From Cyanobacteriota bacterium (lineage in GTDB: Bacteria > Cyanobacteriota > Cyanobacteriia > CACIAM-69d), in assembly GCA_022402445.1 (NCBI GenBank), contig JAKRSF010000004.1, positions 648,120 through 712,119 on the forward strand: a DNA stretch of 64,000 bases, in the 5' to 3' direction. The notes under the pieces are model-generated. The model did no database searches. It was not told the DNA's origin and worked only from the letters and a program-made list of their open reading frames with translations. The translations under genes and the position numbers were made by a program. Shown here one piece after another: positions 63,049 to 64,000 of the stretch (within the stretch, counting starts at the first letter, position 1; each line of letters opens with the position of its first letter).

Positions 63049-63983
63049 TCAACACAAGGCATCTAGTGAGTCAAAAACCCAATGAGAATTTTCACGCAAA
63101 TACTCAGGCATCATCATAAAGTGGCGACGCAACGAAAGGTGGGAGAAGATGTTAAACGCCCAGTAGCACCAATGTCGTTGTAGAGAGCGCGAGCCGCAAG
63201 GTGTAGGGAGCGACTCAGAATCCAAGGGAGGCGATCACGCTTCATAGTAAAGCTTCCAGGTAGACAACCCGCCGCACCTAAATCTGCGTTTGGCACATCA
63301 CTCAGGTAGAGAATTGCTCTATAAACATCTCGTCCTTCGTCAACATGAAAGTAACTGGAACGACCAGTTCCATAAGCCAAGTCTTGATAATCTGACTGCC
63401 ACCATCCCGCATGGGGAACTGATAACTCTAGAGCAAAGCCCGAGAGGGTAGAATGTTCGCGACGGGCAGAACGCATGGCAGAGCTGATTCCCAAGGCTTC
63501 AAATTGTTGATTGAGATATTGAACTATTTCGCGTGGAATTTGGTTAATAGATAACTCTTCACGGCTGTTGATCCCTTGGTCTGCTCGGGATTGAATCGTC
63601 TCCATCCAAAGTTGAAGGGCACGGTGAAGATTATGTACGATCTCTTGGGGAATGTGGCAAGTGAAAAAGCCTTGCTGCTCCAGCAACCGGTATATATTCA
63701 GCTCATGCTGATTGCTGACGACTGGATTCAGGGAGTTGCGACGCTCAAAGTAAGCCAAATCGTCAACTAAGATTCTGATCGTCTGTTGCCACACAGAAGT
63801 CAGGAATTCTTGGACATTCGGGATTTGAGATTTGTTTATGTTATTGAGATGCGTGAAAGTTTTAGCTAGCTTCGGTAATATTTTATGAATCGCGTCTTGT
63901 AGAGAAAGGCGATTACAGGACAGCGAGGTTTCTAAGGACAAGGACTCAATCTCATGACTAAGATCTTGGCAATCCTCCATCAT
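63049..63983 (-). pseudogene. 2OG-Fe(II) oxygenase-like gene with apparent frameshift
   Basis: As read, the frame ends at 63114 after 289 aa, in the shadow-like tail GRLTSSPTFRCVATL. The metal motif is His 213-x-Asp 215 in SSYFHVDEGRDVYRAILYLS, typical of phytanoyl-CoA dioxygenase-like enzymes. In another frame the same DNA reads AFNIFSHLSLRRHFMMMPEY and continues LRENSHWVFDSLDALC to a stop at 63049, which looks like a natural C-terminus. One extra G in the GGG at 63159-63161 (minus strand) would join the two halves. It is either a sequence error or a genuine frameshift. The role, hydroxylation of a lipid or sugar, is not known. Confidence 0.65.
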
Positions 63984-64000
63984 TCTGTTCTCAAAACCAC

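Overview
The window looks like a stretch of chromosome from a GC-rich, phycobilisome-containing cyanobacterium. Three observations point that way. The octamer GCGATCGC (the HIP1 repeat of cyanobacteria) occurs at very high density over the first ~55 kb. A recognisable nblA gene is present, which encodes the phycobilisome-degradation adaptor. A clpR-clpP pair and many cyanobacterial-type hybrid sensor kinases are present as well. I cannot name a genus from the sequence alone.

Layout. 0-16 kb: a TPR protein cut by the window edge, mltA, a non-coding island, nblA, an adenylate cyclase, a BrkB/YihY-family membrane protein, a 225-bp inverted-repeat element and a P-type ATPase. These are followed by a dihydroorotase-like gene that has lost metal ligands, two adjacent signal peptidase I genes (one apparently catalytically dead) and the intact dihydroorotase pyrC. 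16-24 kb: ilvC, a secreted RTX/Calx-beta protein, a J-domain protein, the clpR-clpP operon and an acyl-CoA dehydrogenase. 24-30 kb: a large hybrid histidine kinase converging on a response-regulator/kinase, then tRNA-Ser(UGA) and tRNA-Leu(UAG). 30-44 kb: an inverted pyrF-pyrE fusion, a sigma-70-like factor next to an unknown protein, a cell-wall amidase, a membrane-fusion protein, TldE/PmbA, SSB, a mannose-1-phosphate guanylyltransferase/phosphomannomutase-like fusion and a methyltransferase. 44-50 kb: a three-gene signalling unit (hybrid kinase, GGDEF diguanylate cyclase, REC-kinase). 50-54 kb: a heptose-phosphate nucleotidyltransferase, a carotenoid oxygenase and a glutamine amidotransferase-like protein.

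53.8-64 kb: a surface-glycan gene cluster, all on the minus strand. It holds a GT8-like glycosyltransferase carrying three copies of a domain I do not recognise, a DegT aminotransferase, an NAD-dependent epimerase, a four-module glycosyltransferase/methyltransferase giant, a methyltransferase and a 2OG-Fe(II) oxygenase-like gene that carries an apparent one-base frameshift. From about 55 kb onward the DNA is visibly AT-richer and poorer in HIP1 sites, and the change falls inside the first gene of this list. This suggests a transferred or rapidly exchanged glycan locus joined to older chromosomal sequence.

Functionally, pyrimidine synthesis is represented three times (pyrC, a degenerate pyrC paralogue, pyrFE). 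Second-messenger signalling is represented by an adenylate cyclase, a c-di-GMP synthase and four sensor kinases. Envelope biology is prominent (MltA, amidase, two signal peptidase-like proteins, glycan cluster). The least explained items are the triple-repeat glycosyltransferase, the four-module protein, the dead signal peptidase and the non-coding island at 3.1-4.1 kb.
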